Below, one piece after another: positions 22,101-30,726 of a stretch of 64,000 nucleotides of DNA (positions are counted from its first letter, which is position 1; every line of letters starts with the position of its first letter). Source of the DNA: Paramarasmius palmivorus. Its lineage: Eukaryota > Basidiomycota > Agaricomycetes > Agaricales > Marasmiaceae. Under the pieces are notes generated by a model. It was not told the DNA's origin. It did no database searches and saw nothing but the letters and a program-made list of their open reading frames with translations. A program made the position numbers and the translations under genes. The DNA is taken from positions 391,880 through 455,879 of the forward strand of contig JAYKXP010000039.1 in assembly GCA_037176845.1 (NCBI GenBank), in the 5' to 3' direction.

Positions 22101-24059
22101 TTCGTCGGTTGGTGTAGTGGGGCCGGTAAACAAGATGGCAAGAATCTCTTCTATCTCAACTTTCGGAGGAGGAAGGATGTTGTACACCTTAGGCAAAGGT
22201 ACTTCGAAAGAAACTGCATTGGCAACCATTTTTCTCCCGCCAGTCGAAAGACGGACATACACTGCGGTGTGACGTACCTTGGCTACTAACAGCTTCTCAA
22301 AGAACTGCAAATCTTTCAAGACGTCAGGAACAACACCCAACCATAGTCCTGCAGCAAGAGACTTTTTGGGAATAGAGCCCTTGAGGAGAGCAGTCCTACA
22401 CGAAGGACAAACTCCACTACAGTTTTTATCGTAGACAGGACCGGGCAGCGGTTGAATGGGGTCTTTCAACGACAGTCGTTCCCGACGCGTCACACCTTCC
22501 ACGTCAAGGACACGCAGGTGTTTGTTGACTTTTCTTAACTCCGTCATAGTTGAACGAAGGGTCAGTTGCCCGCAAACCGCACAACCTGACTCTTCAACGG
22601 CAGCAGGTACCTGTTTTTGACACGCACTCGTCACTATGGACTCGACCAAATCGTCATCTAGCGGAGCAGGAGGAAAAACTTCAGGCCGTTGAGCAGGTTC
22701 AGTAACTGAGATTCTGGCATCGTTGGTTACACCAGCAACACTAGCTGGCGTGTTTGGAGGCACCGCAGGAAGGACAGGCGTGTCTGGTGTTCCAAGGTGA
22801 CTCGAGGCGTTCTTGGACTGTTTCTGATTGTTAGAAATCGGCGATGGGACACGCAGCAGAAGAGATACCGAGCCATCACAGTTCAAGCAATGATGGTTGG
22901 CGAAGGATTTCGTGAGACTAGCTAGCGTTTCTCGTGAACCACACCGCACACCGTGATACTTGGCCACAGCCTTTGCATTCGGGAGAGAAAGATGTGGCAG
23001 AATCAACGACGGCGGTGCAGAAATAGCCACGAGATCAGACCCAACTTCCCGCAGAAGTTCTGAAGCAGGGCCATGCGAGCGGTACACGAAAGTCTCATCC
23101 AGGGGATCAGCGACATCACTGCCGGGAAGTTTGACAACATATGGCAACACGACTTCCCGTGGGATAGCACCCTTAGAGGTTCTACCTCCCCCAATGTGCT
23201 TAGGGGACGCTGAAAGACGTAAAGAACTGCTGATTCCTATAGCACGAAAAGTGGTGACATACTGCTCACATTCACCAGCGCAATGGTGATCCTGGAAATA
23301 CTGCACCACATCATCAGGACCCATGTCTACAGGCGGGGCACCGTGCATCGCAGCCAGCGTACGGCGTTCCCAAGGTGATACAAATAGACTGAGCGTCGAC
23401 AGAGGCATACGGCAAGTGACAAGCACACCAGACGCAGGTCTCTCGTTGGCCACGCCATGATGAGAGAACCGAAAGCTTCGCAAGTCCAGGGCAGGTGAGA
23501 ATCCAAGCTGACATGTAAGCATGTCGGGTAGCACTACGTGCCATCCGACTGTACGTTCTGGAACAGCACTGAAAGATTCAGCATACAACCCACAAGAGGG
23601 GTGGGGAACGACACGCCCTGAGCGCGATAATAACATAAACAGGTGGGTAAGAAAAACCGGAAGAAGTAGCACAGTCAACTTCAGAAAGAACGATACTCTG
23701 CATCCAGCCCGTTGTAGGGCAAAGGTCCATTTACACAGAGAGGGAAGATACATACCCACAGCGTAAAAGGGACAGTCGATGTCCGCCAGTATTACACGCG
23801 ACACTGTAACAGCAAAATCATGTCGCCGCATAAAGGTCTTCATAAGGAGAATACGACACATCCGAACAATTACACAAGGACTAGGCTGATGTGAGTAACA
23901 TGAAGCGACCGTGCAAAGAACCGCGAACCAAAACCGGAGCACAAAAGGCAGCGAACGGAACGCACTGCACCAGATCACGTCGGGTATTCCAAGTGCCAAC
24001 AGACCAACGGAAGGGTCTGGATGTAACAAGAACAGCAACGAAGACAGCGGGGAGTACAT
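16158..24059 (-). CDS. RepHel transposase of the inner Helitron (Rep nuclease, helicase, protease-like tail)
   Basis: One uninterrupted frame of over 2,600 codons. In order it has a cysteine-rich region (GCAVCGQLT), a DUF6570-like block (SLAAGLWLGVVPDVL), and Helitron_like_N (YPKMFPWLFPYG). The Rep HUH motif GRLALHLHLLLW is at about 20970-20995, and the two-tyrosine active site YVTDYITK at about 20350-20372. A PIF1-like helicase has Walker A GGMGGTGKST, Walker B FFDEVSMLS, FAGDFAQLPPP and a YYTALSRS motif. After a basic linker the tail has WSNNSCAYDSC and GVIYFNGDHFVSR, with YHDG, like a papain-fold ubiquitin protease. The protein should nick, transfer and unwind DNA during rolling-circle transposition. 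The open frame reaches 24368, but that codon is TTG; I chose the ATG at 24059, with 23831 also possible. All visible catalytic residues are present. Confidence 0.9.
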   Translation of the reverse strand: MYSPLSSLLFLLHPDPSVGLLALGIPDVIWCSAFRSLPFVLRFWFAVLCTVASCYSHQPSPCVIVRMCRILLMKTFMRRHDFAVTVSRVILADIDCPFYAVGMYLPSLCKWTFALQRAGCRVSFFLKLTVLLLPVFLTHLFMLLSRSGRVVPHPSCGLYAESFSAVPERTVGWHVVLPDMLTCQLGFSPALDLRSFRFSHHGVANERPASGVLVTCRMPLSTLSLFVSPWERRTLAAMHGAPPVDMGPDDVVQYFQDHHCAGECEQYVTTFRAIGISSSLRLSASPKHIGGGRTSKGAIPREVVLPYVVKLPGSDVADPLDETFVYRSHGPASELLREVGSDLVAISAPPSLILPHLSLPNAKAVAKYHGVRCGSRETLASLTKSFANHHCLNCDGSVSLLLRVPSPISNNQKQSKNASSHLGTPDTPVLPAVPPNTPASVAGVTNDARISVTEPAQRPEVFPPAPLDDDLVESIVTSACQKQVPAAVEESGCAVCGQLTLRSTMTELRKVNKHLRVLDVEGVTRRERLSLKDPIQPLPGPVYDKNCSGVCPSCRTALLKGSIPKKSLAAGLWLGVVPDVLKDLQFFEKLLVAKVRHTAVYVRLSTGGRKMVANAVSFEVPLPKVYNILPPPKVEIEEILAILFTGPTTPTDEDYRRTPFLVRRTAVRKALDWLILNHPGYSDVSVSHANLLEYDEKSPPCTVVWNKSPTNKTAESAAVNDMEEEEGMEEGCSFRVHGIAAERYLRLTRDEITGIATNHFTSGGKVLAVGRNTAPESIWKNPALYPKMFPWLFPYGHGGLGTVGLSDSEHKKWFMMYHDKRFQRDENFPFVAFSHDQVKASTQAGWLLADKASFGSVSSRIQGLDQAVLQDIANRMKKGEKVKPSTPAEIACFRVLSDLDRVAGKVQGSTTTKRFMRNEVWALITHKGAPSWYITIAPSDLTHPIAVYYADPSADLCFKPTIRGYKERFYNLCGNPAASARFFNHIVNLFLEDVLGYRSRKRGIYGEHDAHYGVVEQQGRLALHLHLLLWIKNSMTPEQIRQRILSGDTVFESKIIEYLESVFSGDFIDSSQSQVEKDVAKESDTYVTPTETLPIPPPRRCQQHPAKRLDLSCTSCKQYLNWRKAYNHTVNDLILTSNLHTCDRNLKKDGTVKKKHLYKNCKDNKWGKCRARFPRPLYPRTTIDKQTGSITMKKSEPNFNTFSYPLTYLLRCNTDVTFLGSGTAIKSVVLYVTDYITKASLKTHVIFEAILSVFSKNPSLITGTVDSQERARQLLTKVVNVLSTKMEFGAPLVCSYLLGFPDHYTDHKFVPLYWQQFVTHVRSECHPTEKPEKPEKVALLKRGNRIVGLSPVKDYVDRPVEIVSMCLYDWIRVATRVSMKKPKKGRGKNAQASDIESETGSPEPSRTAGVKLPKNHYKFLASHDLVDTHVARISRADEKMVVNFVGATLPRRNQGDYDYYCCSMLTLFKPWRLGTDLKLPTQSWPDAFNAYTFSDRQRVLMDNMMIRYECLDARDDYRAQLKKGGLSSSWDPLMEQVANGEDDPELPNDVLQLDQQDGESASQSDPNHDLLQKVVCKGQKASADSTLKSDMLRLMASTGMSDPQTSDSTLLNDLPDMSGMPSLSRDHWKTSLLEKREEVLQSRINSVPASVRGEFFARRDATRIAKTGEVRVIDRSYMNSDFEAGEFKGYIDSTLKKFGLNAEQERAFRIIANHAASPTAAQLRMYIGGMGGTGKSTVLKALIHYFNLRKESYKLLVVAPTGSAAALLGGSTYHSAFGINDRASEGGTLPTVRERLMGVQYVFFDEVSMLSAWDLYRISRQLCQALLNEDIPFGGLNMIFAGDFAQLPPPLGKDSVSLYGRRIGAFTNTPRQQEEAIGKSLWHHVTTVVILRQNMRQKSQTVDDARFRTALENMRYKNCTPADIAFLNSRVTSSVPGAPSVADPDFRNVAVITARNIQKDVINITGAARFASEVNQTLHHFFSEDVLKSSSTKGKENKKLLKLASLSPAWKELIWSLDSSCADTLTPGKLSVCKGMPVMIRKNLATELNVTRGQEGTVVGWTSRGDPARPRLDTLFVKLLNPPSDVTIGDLPLNVVPLTPSTEETKITFPNGDYIYVSRTQIDVQPCFAMTDYASQGKTRPKNVVHLNNCHDFHGYYTALSRSATAAGTLILQGFDPHKIKGGLRGSSLMQEYRELELLDDITRRRYEGSLSAVIVGDTRNVLLRSFREHMGDDYVPANVYKAIRWSRKNPLEILDLDDIAWEIVSKQQKKKAGPVAGKTGSKNVSEANHDRREDDRKSKPGLPLRVPSSHRARQGKRAITVSDSSSRQLVSKRPRVFSPATSSSFAHPAPIWSNNSCAYDSCFSVLFALWVSNSEYWTKRFTDSRNDILLTLNSLFAKCLDGSLSPTAARDKMRGFLEILDPMLFVSGRFAASADILEAAVNVPMCNSQRNHCCNRCGFRTLTSVGNGRPVVPYIEQSTHDPLSVAGLMRDLTGLQAYSRSSLACRHCGERLSVQYVFNDVPSILAVHLRRRVSDGALPYIDTEVTIPVSGQSVTLQLRGVIYFNGDHFVSRSIDLQGDVWYHDGMALGSNRGKYTWNGNLYHRALDLSQTRGFSATLLIYALTGCEFDVSG

Positions 24060-24752
24060 GTCGCGGTAGTCGTGATACGTAGAGGACCAAAGGTCATGGG
24101 AGATGGACGGCAATTGTATGCCATGTTGTTCAACGTTCTGACCGAGACACGTGCATGGACCAGACGATAGAGACGCCCAACAGACGGGCTGTTCAAGGGC
24201 AGGATCCAGTGTAGGAAGATAATGCCGATGAGGGATGCTTTCACCTCCGGAAAACGACACCTGGAAGCAGGTATAGGTATTCTGAACATCGGTGCGTCGG
24301 ACAGGAGGGGCGAGTGCGATCACACCTGATGGATAATCATAAATCCCTAGTCGAAGAGCTATAAGCAATGTCAGTCAGAAACTGTACCGAAACACACGAA
24401 CACCAGCACGCACCTATCGCCAGTACAATAAAACATCGACACAGACTCAAAGTGTCCCACCTCCGGAAAGAGGGCAAAACTGATGGTTGTAAGTACGAGC
24501 GAGCAACAACCGTCGAGGCAAGACAAACCTTTTGGGAAGAAAAGCGCTGCGGTAAGAATACCGTGTATAGGGAAAACGAACATGATGAGGATAAGAAAGA
24601 CGACGGAAGACGCGATTAGACCGAAACCAAGAAGTCAACATCAGGTCACGTGATACAATATAGGCACGTATAACGTAAATTGAGTTATTTTCGGACACCC
24701 TTAACTTGACTTGTAGACCACACGACAAACATAAGGGCATTAAATACAAAGA
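24060..24752. other. Spacer between RepHel and the JmjC-like gene
   Basis: The left part (to 24368) remains open in the RepHel frame and may be coding or untranslated leader. The rest shows no gene and should hold the RepHel promoter and the 3' flank of the JmjC-like gene, both on the minus strand. Confidence 0.45.
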
Positions 24753-27700
24753 CTACTTTACATGCTGGCGTTTTCGAGGCTCGTCAGGACGTACATCCGC
24801 AGGGGATTCACGGTCAGCAGGACGTGCTGTAACACATACGTCGACAAGTGCATCCGCGAATGCCCAACGGAGAGATGAACAGCTGGATGACTGAAGGACG
24901 AGCCCGCGGCTGTATTCGACACAGCGACCGGCAAGGACCTCTTGTACGTCTTTGTAGAGCAACGGATCACGTTTCGAGTCTTGGAAGACGAACTGCTCTG
25001 CTTTTGCAGCAGTGCGTCCGCCGTGGCCAGAAATACCAGCAACCCTAACAACTGCGATAAACTGCTGCACGAAATACGAGCGAGTCAGCGCCAATACGGA
25101 GACAGGATCGACCCCTTTTGCCGAAACTGTCACGTTAGCATCCAAGACACGGATAGATTCGCCACACAACCGTCTCATGTGTTTGTACTCATTCTCCAGG
25201 TCCATGCGCTTTGCCCCAACATATCTTTCGCCGAGTAAGATCGTTCCTAGCTCCATGAGACCAAAGAGAGCAAGGAGCTGTATCCAGCCGCTGCAGGACC
25301 GAACGCTCGGTACATGGTCGACCACATCGTGATTAACAGAGCTGCAGCGAGCTAAATAAGACGTGGTGTCGTTGACAATGACGTCGTGCCAGTGAGCAAC
25401 CATGCGAAAGAGAAGTTCGTGATAGACATGGTGGTCCTGGTTCGTGATTTCGTGGTCGCGAAAGAACGTGTGTACTATTCCCCAATAGCTCCTTTCCATC
25501 GTGGAAGAAGCGTAGAAGTGGGCACCATGGCACAAAGACGGGCACAGTGTAAACACATAGTGGGGTGTGCAAGGCTGCATGACCCTGCAACCCGTGTTAG
25601 TAACAGTAGACACCGAACATAAGAGGACAACGTACAGCCTGTCGCCAGGTAACATCAAGATACCCACAATATCACTGGACTCAGGCCCAGAGAGATCAAA
25701 GCAGAATCTTTTAAAGCCGTCTACCTTAGCAAGAATGTGTCGGTCCTTCTCGCTGGGAAAACCAAGGAAAACGAGCTTCAATCCTTGTACGAGAATGAGC
25801 TCGGTCCCAAAACCATTGGCGTCTACATGAGCTGGGTGAGATGCATGGCTGGTAGCAAGCAGGTGCCAAAACAAGTCCCGCATGGGGACCAAGTTGTGGG
25901 AACGTGCATATCTCGGAAGACTCATCGTGTAGCGATGTGCAGCCATGTTGCTCGAGAGCCCCATGGTGGAATGTGTGCTGTCTGCACCCGGTATGTCGAG
26001 GAAATTGACAATCTTGCCACCCACGTCGAGAGACTTTGCCTTGAGGAAATCATCGAAGGAGGCTCGAACAATCTGATCGTCGGCATCCGAGCTCAAACCA
26101 CGTTTCGACAGATCTAAAGACAATGACGAGTAAGAAACAGACTCACAATAGCGATAACACGACTCACCATGGGCTTCTCGCAGAGTGGAACATGCACCAA
26201 CAGTCGACAACAAGGCCCGGTCAATATCCCCTGCCTCGACACCTTTTCCAGAAACGATGACGCTGCTTGCTGCAATGAGGTTCTGCAATCCGCCTTGATC
26301 CTCAACCGCAGCGAAACGCGCACGCGTGAAACGCTGCACAGCATGCAGCCCCGAACCAGACATAGAACCAACGAAGGTGTCGAAGTCTGAATTATCCTGG
26401 GATCTCCCTGTAAGCTTGTTGAACAGCGGGGCAAGCCCATGAAGCACTTGGCTGTCATTGGCGCGATCCAATAAGCGTACCAAGTCTGAAACAACGTCCA
26501 GGGACTGCAGAAGATGTTAGGAATGATGTTCAGGGGGAACATATCACACTCACGTAGAAAGCACCCTTATAGACACAGGCTGTGCCAAAAGGAGAGCGTA
26601 GGAGGTAAAGGTCCGAACACACTCGCTGAAAGAAAAAGTAAGAAGAAGCAGAAATTAGGCCGTTGAAAACGGCCACCAAGGTCGGAGAAAAGTACGCACT
26701 TCACAATCACAGAGAGGCTCAAACCGCGGTGGTAGGTCGTCGTCTTTGATGACAATCGGACTGGAATCCACAGAAATCACCTCAGCGTCAAGGGGGGATA
26801 TCTCGTCATACGAAACCACGGTCTTGTCCCGCAGTTTTCGACGGCCAGACTCTTCCGACAGCAATTTTCCTGTGACAATTTCGTTCTTTTTTGGCTTTTT
26901 ACGAGATGTCTCCGTTTTACCCTTTCCTTCAGTCTTAGAGGGATCAAGTGGCTTCTTCGTGACACTCGTGCTCTTTTCAGACACACCTGTGCGGACGCTT
27001 AGATCGATCAGCAAACACACACAAAATGGCGTCTTACCCGTCTTCTCTATGGACCCTGCGGCCTCTGCGACGTCAACACTCGACCTCTCGAGGGTGACGG
27101 AAAGATCAGGGCCAGTTGCAAGTTCACCTTCCGAGGCAGAAGAAGTAACTACATGGATCTGTTCGGGCCGAGAAGACGTGGTACTCGCGCCGTCGTGGGA
27201 CACGCCTGTGCAAACGATCAGCTCGATCAGCTGTCACATACACAGAGCACAAGCATACCTATTTCCTTCACGTACTCCGACGCTCCTACAGCGTCGACAC
27301 TCGATTTCTCGAGCGTGACGGAAACACCAGGGCTAGTCACAGGCTCCTCTTCTGATGCTGGAGATACATCCATGTCGACCTGTTCGGGCAGGCGAGAACG
27401 ATTTTGCAGGAACTGGGCAGCAATAGCCTCAGCAAGTTGTGACATATCAATGTCCGTCATGGAATTTGATGGTTCTACAGAAAGACAAAACGGGATTAGA
27501 AGAAAGGCCAAGAATGTAGCGCAGGTCCAAACACCTGAACTGTCCGAATTTTGATCCAAGTCCGGAGCTTGTGGAACAAGCGATGTCGACGCCGGCTGGA
27601 TACCGCCGTCCAACTGTCCGTGAGCGAGACCGCGTGGAAGCATGCGAAGGGTGCCATCGTCTGTAAGAGAACGACAAAAACAACGGGCACAAAGAAGAAC

Positions 27701-29340
27701 AAAAAATAATTTTAAAAAACAAACGTGTCAGAAGCGAGCAGACGGACAAAGCGGACCACTTACGAGGACTGAAAAAGAGCTTTTCGCTCTCAGCATCCTC
27801 CAACAGCGGAGAAACTTCGGTCACAAAGTCGGACAGAGCCTGGCGGGACGACTTCGACCCCTTCGCCATTGCGAATAATTGAGACCACAAAGAGAGCTCT
27901 ACTTTACTCAGCACCGGAGGCCGGTCATTGCCATAGTAGAACCATGCCTGAAACAGTAGGTTGAGACAAAACACGTCGATCGAAAACAGGAACTAACCCG
28001 CATCAAACTCAAGCGACTGATGTTGGTGGACGTAGGTGAAAAGTTACATAGCAGCATCAGGGGTGATATCGCCAACGCAAAAAACAAAGGTTGCCGTAGC
28101 TTTGTGACGTCCGGCTTGAAAGAGGCTGCATCCGGAAGAGACAACTCCTGGATCAGTTTAGAGGAAAGCTTTTCGTCTACGGCTTTCCTGAACAGGGGAA
28201 TGAGCACTAGCAAAGGCATCAAGCTGCAGGTACGCACTTTTCAAGAAAGTCGTAAAGGTCTTTCGTCTTATCAGGAAAGTCTTTGTTGCCCTAGCTGAAT
28301 CTTCGAAAGGATTCCCAATACAAAGTGGGATATAATCACGCACCAGCAGAAGCCAATTGATAAAGAACGCAGCCATCTCCATATTGAAGAACTGGCGCGA
28401 AAGGGTCACCGCTCGGTGCCTATCGGATACACACGCCAGCTGGCGGTACGCAGCATGGACCAGCTGGTAGGTAGGAGACTGATTCAAGCTGTCCTGCGGA
28501 AGTACAGGGTCCGAAACGACTTCAGATGATTCCAACGTAGACTTGACAGCAGAGATCAAAGCAGGCCATCCGCCACCGGTATAGAGCAAGCTCATACCTC
28601 GCTGCAGAGACAAAGAAGCAAATGCAGTCAACACTATCAGGTACAGAATAAACATACAGACGACAGGAACACCCACCAAGGTAACGGTCTCACTGTCGAA
28701 CAAGGATTTGCGAACGGAAGGGGATGCGTCGAGCATAAGCGAGACTCCATCGTCAGGTGCAGGAGAAACACCCTCTGGAGAGGCTACGAGTGCCGCTATA
28801 TCCAAAAACCGGAAACCGAACAGCAGGGCAGCGACTGGACCTGCTGACTTCTGGTTCGGTTTCATGGAAGACCGATTTTCGACTACGTCAACAAATAAGG
28901 ACCGATCTCGAGCGTCGCGGTACCAATCCAGCATGAGACGGGCAGTGGTCTTTAACGGCAGCGCCAGCAGGAGTAAGAACGCGGAAACAAATGGACAAGA
29001 TAAAGCCTACCTTTAATTCGTCGGGAATAAGAGTCATCCTGTCCTTCCCGTTGGCCAACAGATTGGTGTACCACGGCATGCTTTTGAACAGCTGCGAAGA
29101 CGAGGGATCCAAATCCACAGATCCAGCGGTAATGGACTCCACAGGACGGCTCGACGCCATTTGCTGAGAAGGGTCGATACTAATCGACGTCCCTCGAACA
29201 CCGCCGAACAAAGAGTCCTCAGAGCAAGCTGGGCTTGATCGACCTGAGGCAACAGGGCTGTCACCAAATAAGGGTGACCCAGACGCGGTAACTGGGGAAG
29301 GGAGAGACCCTTCCCGCGAAAAAACAGAGGTAGACGACAT
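24753..29340 (-). CDS. JmjC-like 2-oxoglutarate dioxygenase-type protein, multi-exon, with duplicated exon (cargo)
   Basis: The ATG at 29340 opens a Ser/Pro-rich N-terminus. Exons at 28934-28158 and 27974-27780 follow, then two related exons at about 27420-27260 and 27190-27050. A Lys/Glu-rich exon ends PLCDCE, a short exon RVCSDLYLLRSPFGTACVYK follows, and the main exon runs from 26504 to the stop at 24753. The catalytic fold reads WHLLATSHASHPAHVDANGF, with H-x-D as iron ligands, then QPCTPHYVFTL and the CHGAHFY motif typical of mushroom JmjC-like families. A 51-nt intron with GTACGT donor and TACTAAC branch site sits before VMQPCTPHYV; because it is in frame, it hides inside the long open frame. 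JmjC proteins oxidise methyl-lysine or other protein residues; the substrate here is unknown. Confidence 0.7.
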
Positions 29341-29440
29341 GGAAGTAGACGGCAAGGAGGAAACGTCACGTGTACGTAAACGGGAACCAAAAATGTAAAA
29401 GGAAACTTACTCGGATCCGCAGGCTTGAGAACGAACGACC

Positions 29441-30497
29441 ATGTCAACAGCGTCATCTGCACCAAGTGCTACACTCCAAGCTGCAGTTCAACAGCTGATC
29501 AGTGTCGCACAGAACGAAAGCCATGACGAAGAACTTAAAAACCGAGTACAGCTTCTGGAGAAGCAATTAAAAAGTGAGTACCTCTACTAGACGACGATCC
29601 AGCTCACGACGGTTACGAAGAACGAGACGAGACAATACGCTTGCTGCGGGATGGGCTGGCAAACATGACAATAGCAACGCCCCCGCTTTCTGCGCCAAGG
29701 TAAACACATATAAAGCGATGGTACAGTAGATTCACACCATACCACAGCGACTCGCTAGTCCTCAGAGCATCAAGGAAATACCCGGTAGAAGCACACGCTT
29801 TCTATCCACTTTGCGGGGATGAAGGTCAGATTAAAGAGAAGCATACAGCAAAAACACTGGCTGAATATGCTGTAGGTTGGCCTGAAAAACTGGACTTCCA
29901 CGCCCAGCTCGCATTCGCAATCGTCCGAGACATGACGGGCGTACGGATTCTGGGAGTGGAAGCGATCGACAAGCGAAACGGCAAAAACGTCGACTACATC
30001 GCATCCTGCATGTTGACGAGCAAAATTACAGACGACGACTGTGACGATACGATGAGTACGTAGCAGTTTCAACGGTCACAGAGGTAAACATCTGACTGTA
30101 AGGAACAGCCATTCACTTCTCACTCCACTTCCAAAACGTCGTCAAAGGTTCGAAAACAGAGAAGGTGGTACGATATGTTCCCGAGGAGAACGTCCACTTG
30201 TCCGAAGAGACGTTAGAAGCCCTGGGCGAACTACGCAAGCCTCACCAGTTCCCCTTAGAAGACTTGCACAAGTTCTACCCTAACGCAAGGGAAAAACTGG
30301 TCAAGGTGCACGAGAAGCGCAGAGAAACCTCGGCAAGTCAACCACTCGATACGAAAATACATAACCACGGACTGACAAGAGACGCTTAGCTCGAAGCACA
30401 GGGCGACGACCAGAACTCGATGGCTGTGGACGACGAACGTACAAGAAAGGACAAGGAGGGTTCAGACTCGGGACTTAGCGACATAGAGGACGAATAA
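29441..30497 (+). CDS. Conserved hypothetical protein with N-terminal coiled coil (cargo)
   Basis: The ATG at 29441 gives a short coiled-coil start (LQAAVQQLISVAQ, then NRVQLLEKQLK), an intron, DGYEERDETIRLLRDGLANM, and another intron. The main exon has YPVEAHAFYPLCGDEGQIKE, the segment KLDFHAQLAFAIVRDMTGV and DYIASCML. After a further intron it continues with IHFSLHFQNVVKG and YVPEENVHLSEE. An acidic last exon is possible (SDSGLSDIEDE, stop 30497); without it the frame stops at 30389. I do not recognise the family. It is divergent from the JmjC-like gene, 100 bp between the ATGs, which suggests a shared promoter. Splice sites are consistent, but the last junction is uncertain. Confidence 0.5.
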
Positions 30498-30726
30498 AGT
30501 GTAGATCTAACGAATAGAGCAACCAACAAGCTACACGGAAGGTCTCAAAGGCCACGCCGACGAACACATCAAGGGCAATGTAAGAAACACGTGACGCACA
30601 AAGGTCGCCGAACTTCGTCACATGACATATATTCGGAGAAATAAGAACTGATTCGACAAACGCCGTTTTCAAACGGCCACAGAATATATTTCGACATCTA
30701 CCACACTACAAAAGAAGACAATACAA

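Noticed and set aside
16227..24100. Numerous 60-220 codon frames overlapping the inner RepHel
   Set aside because: They are shadows in other frames of one long coding region with clear domains.
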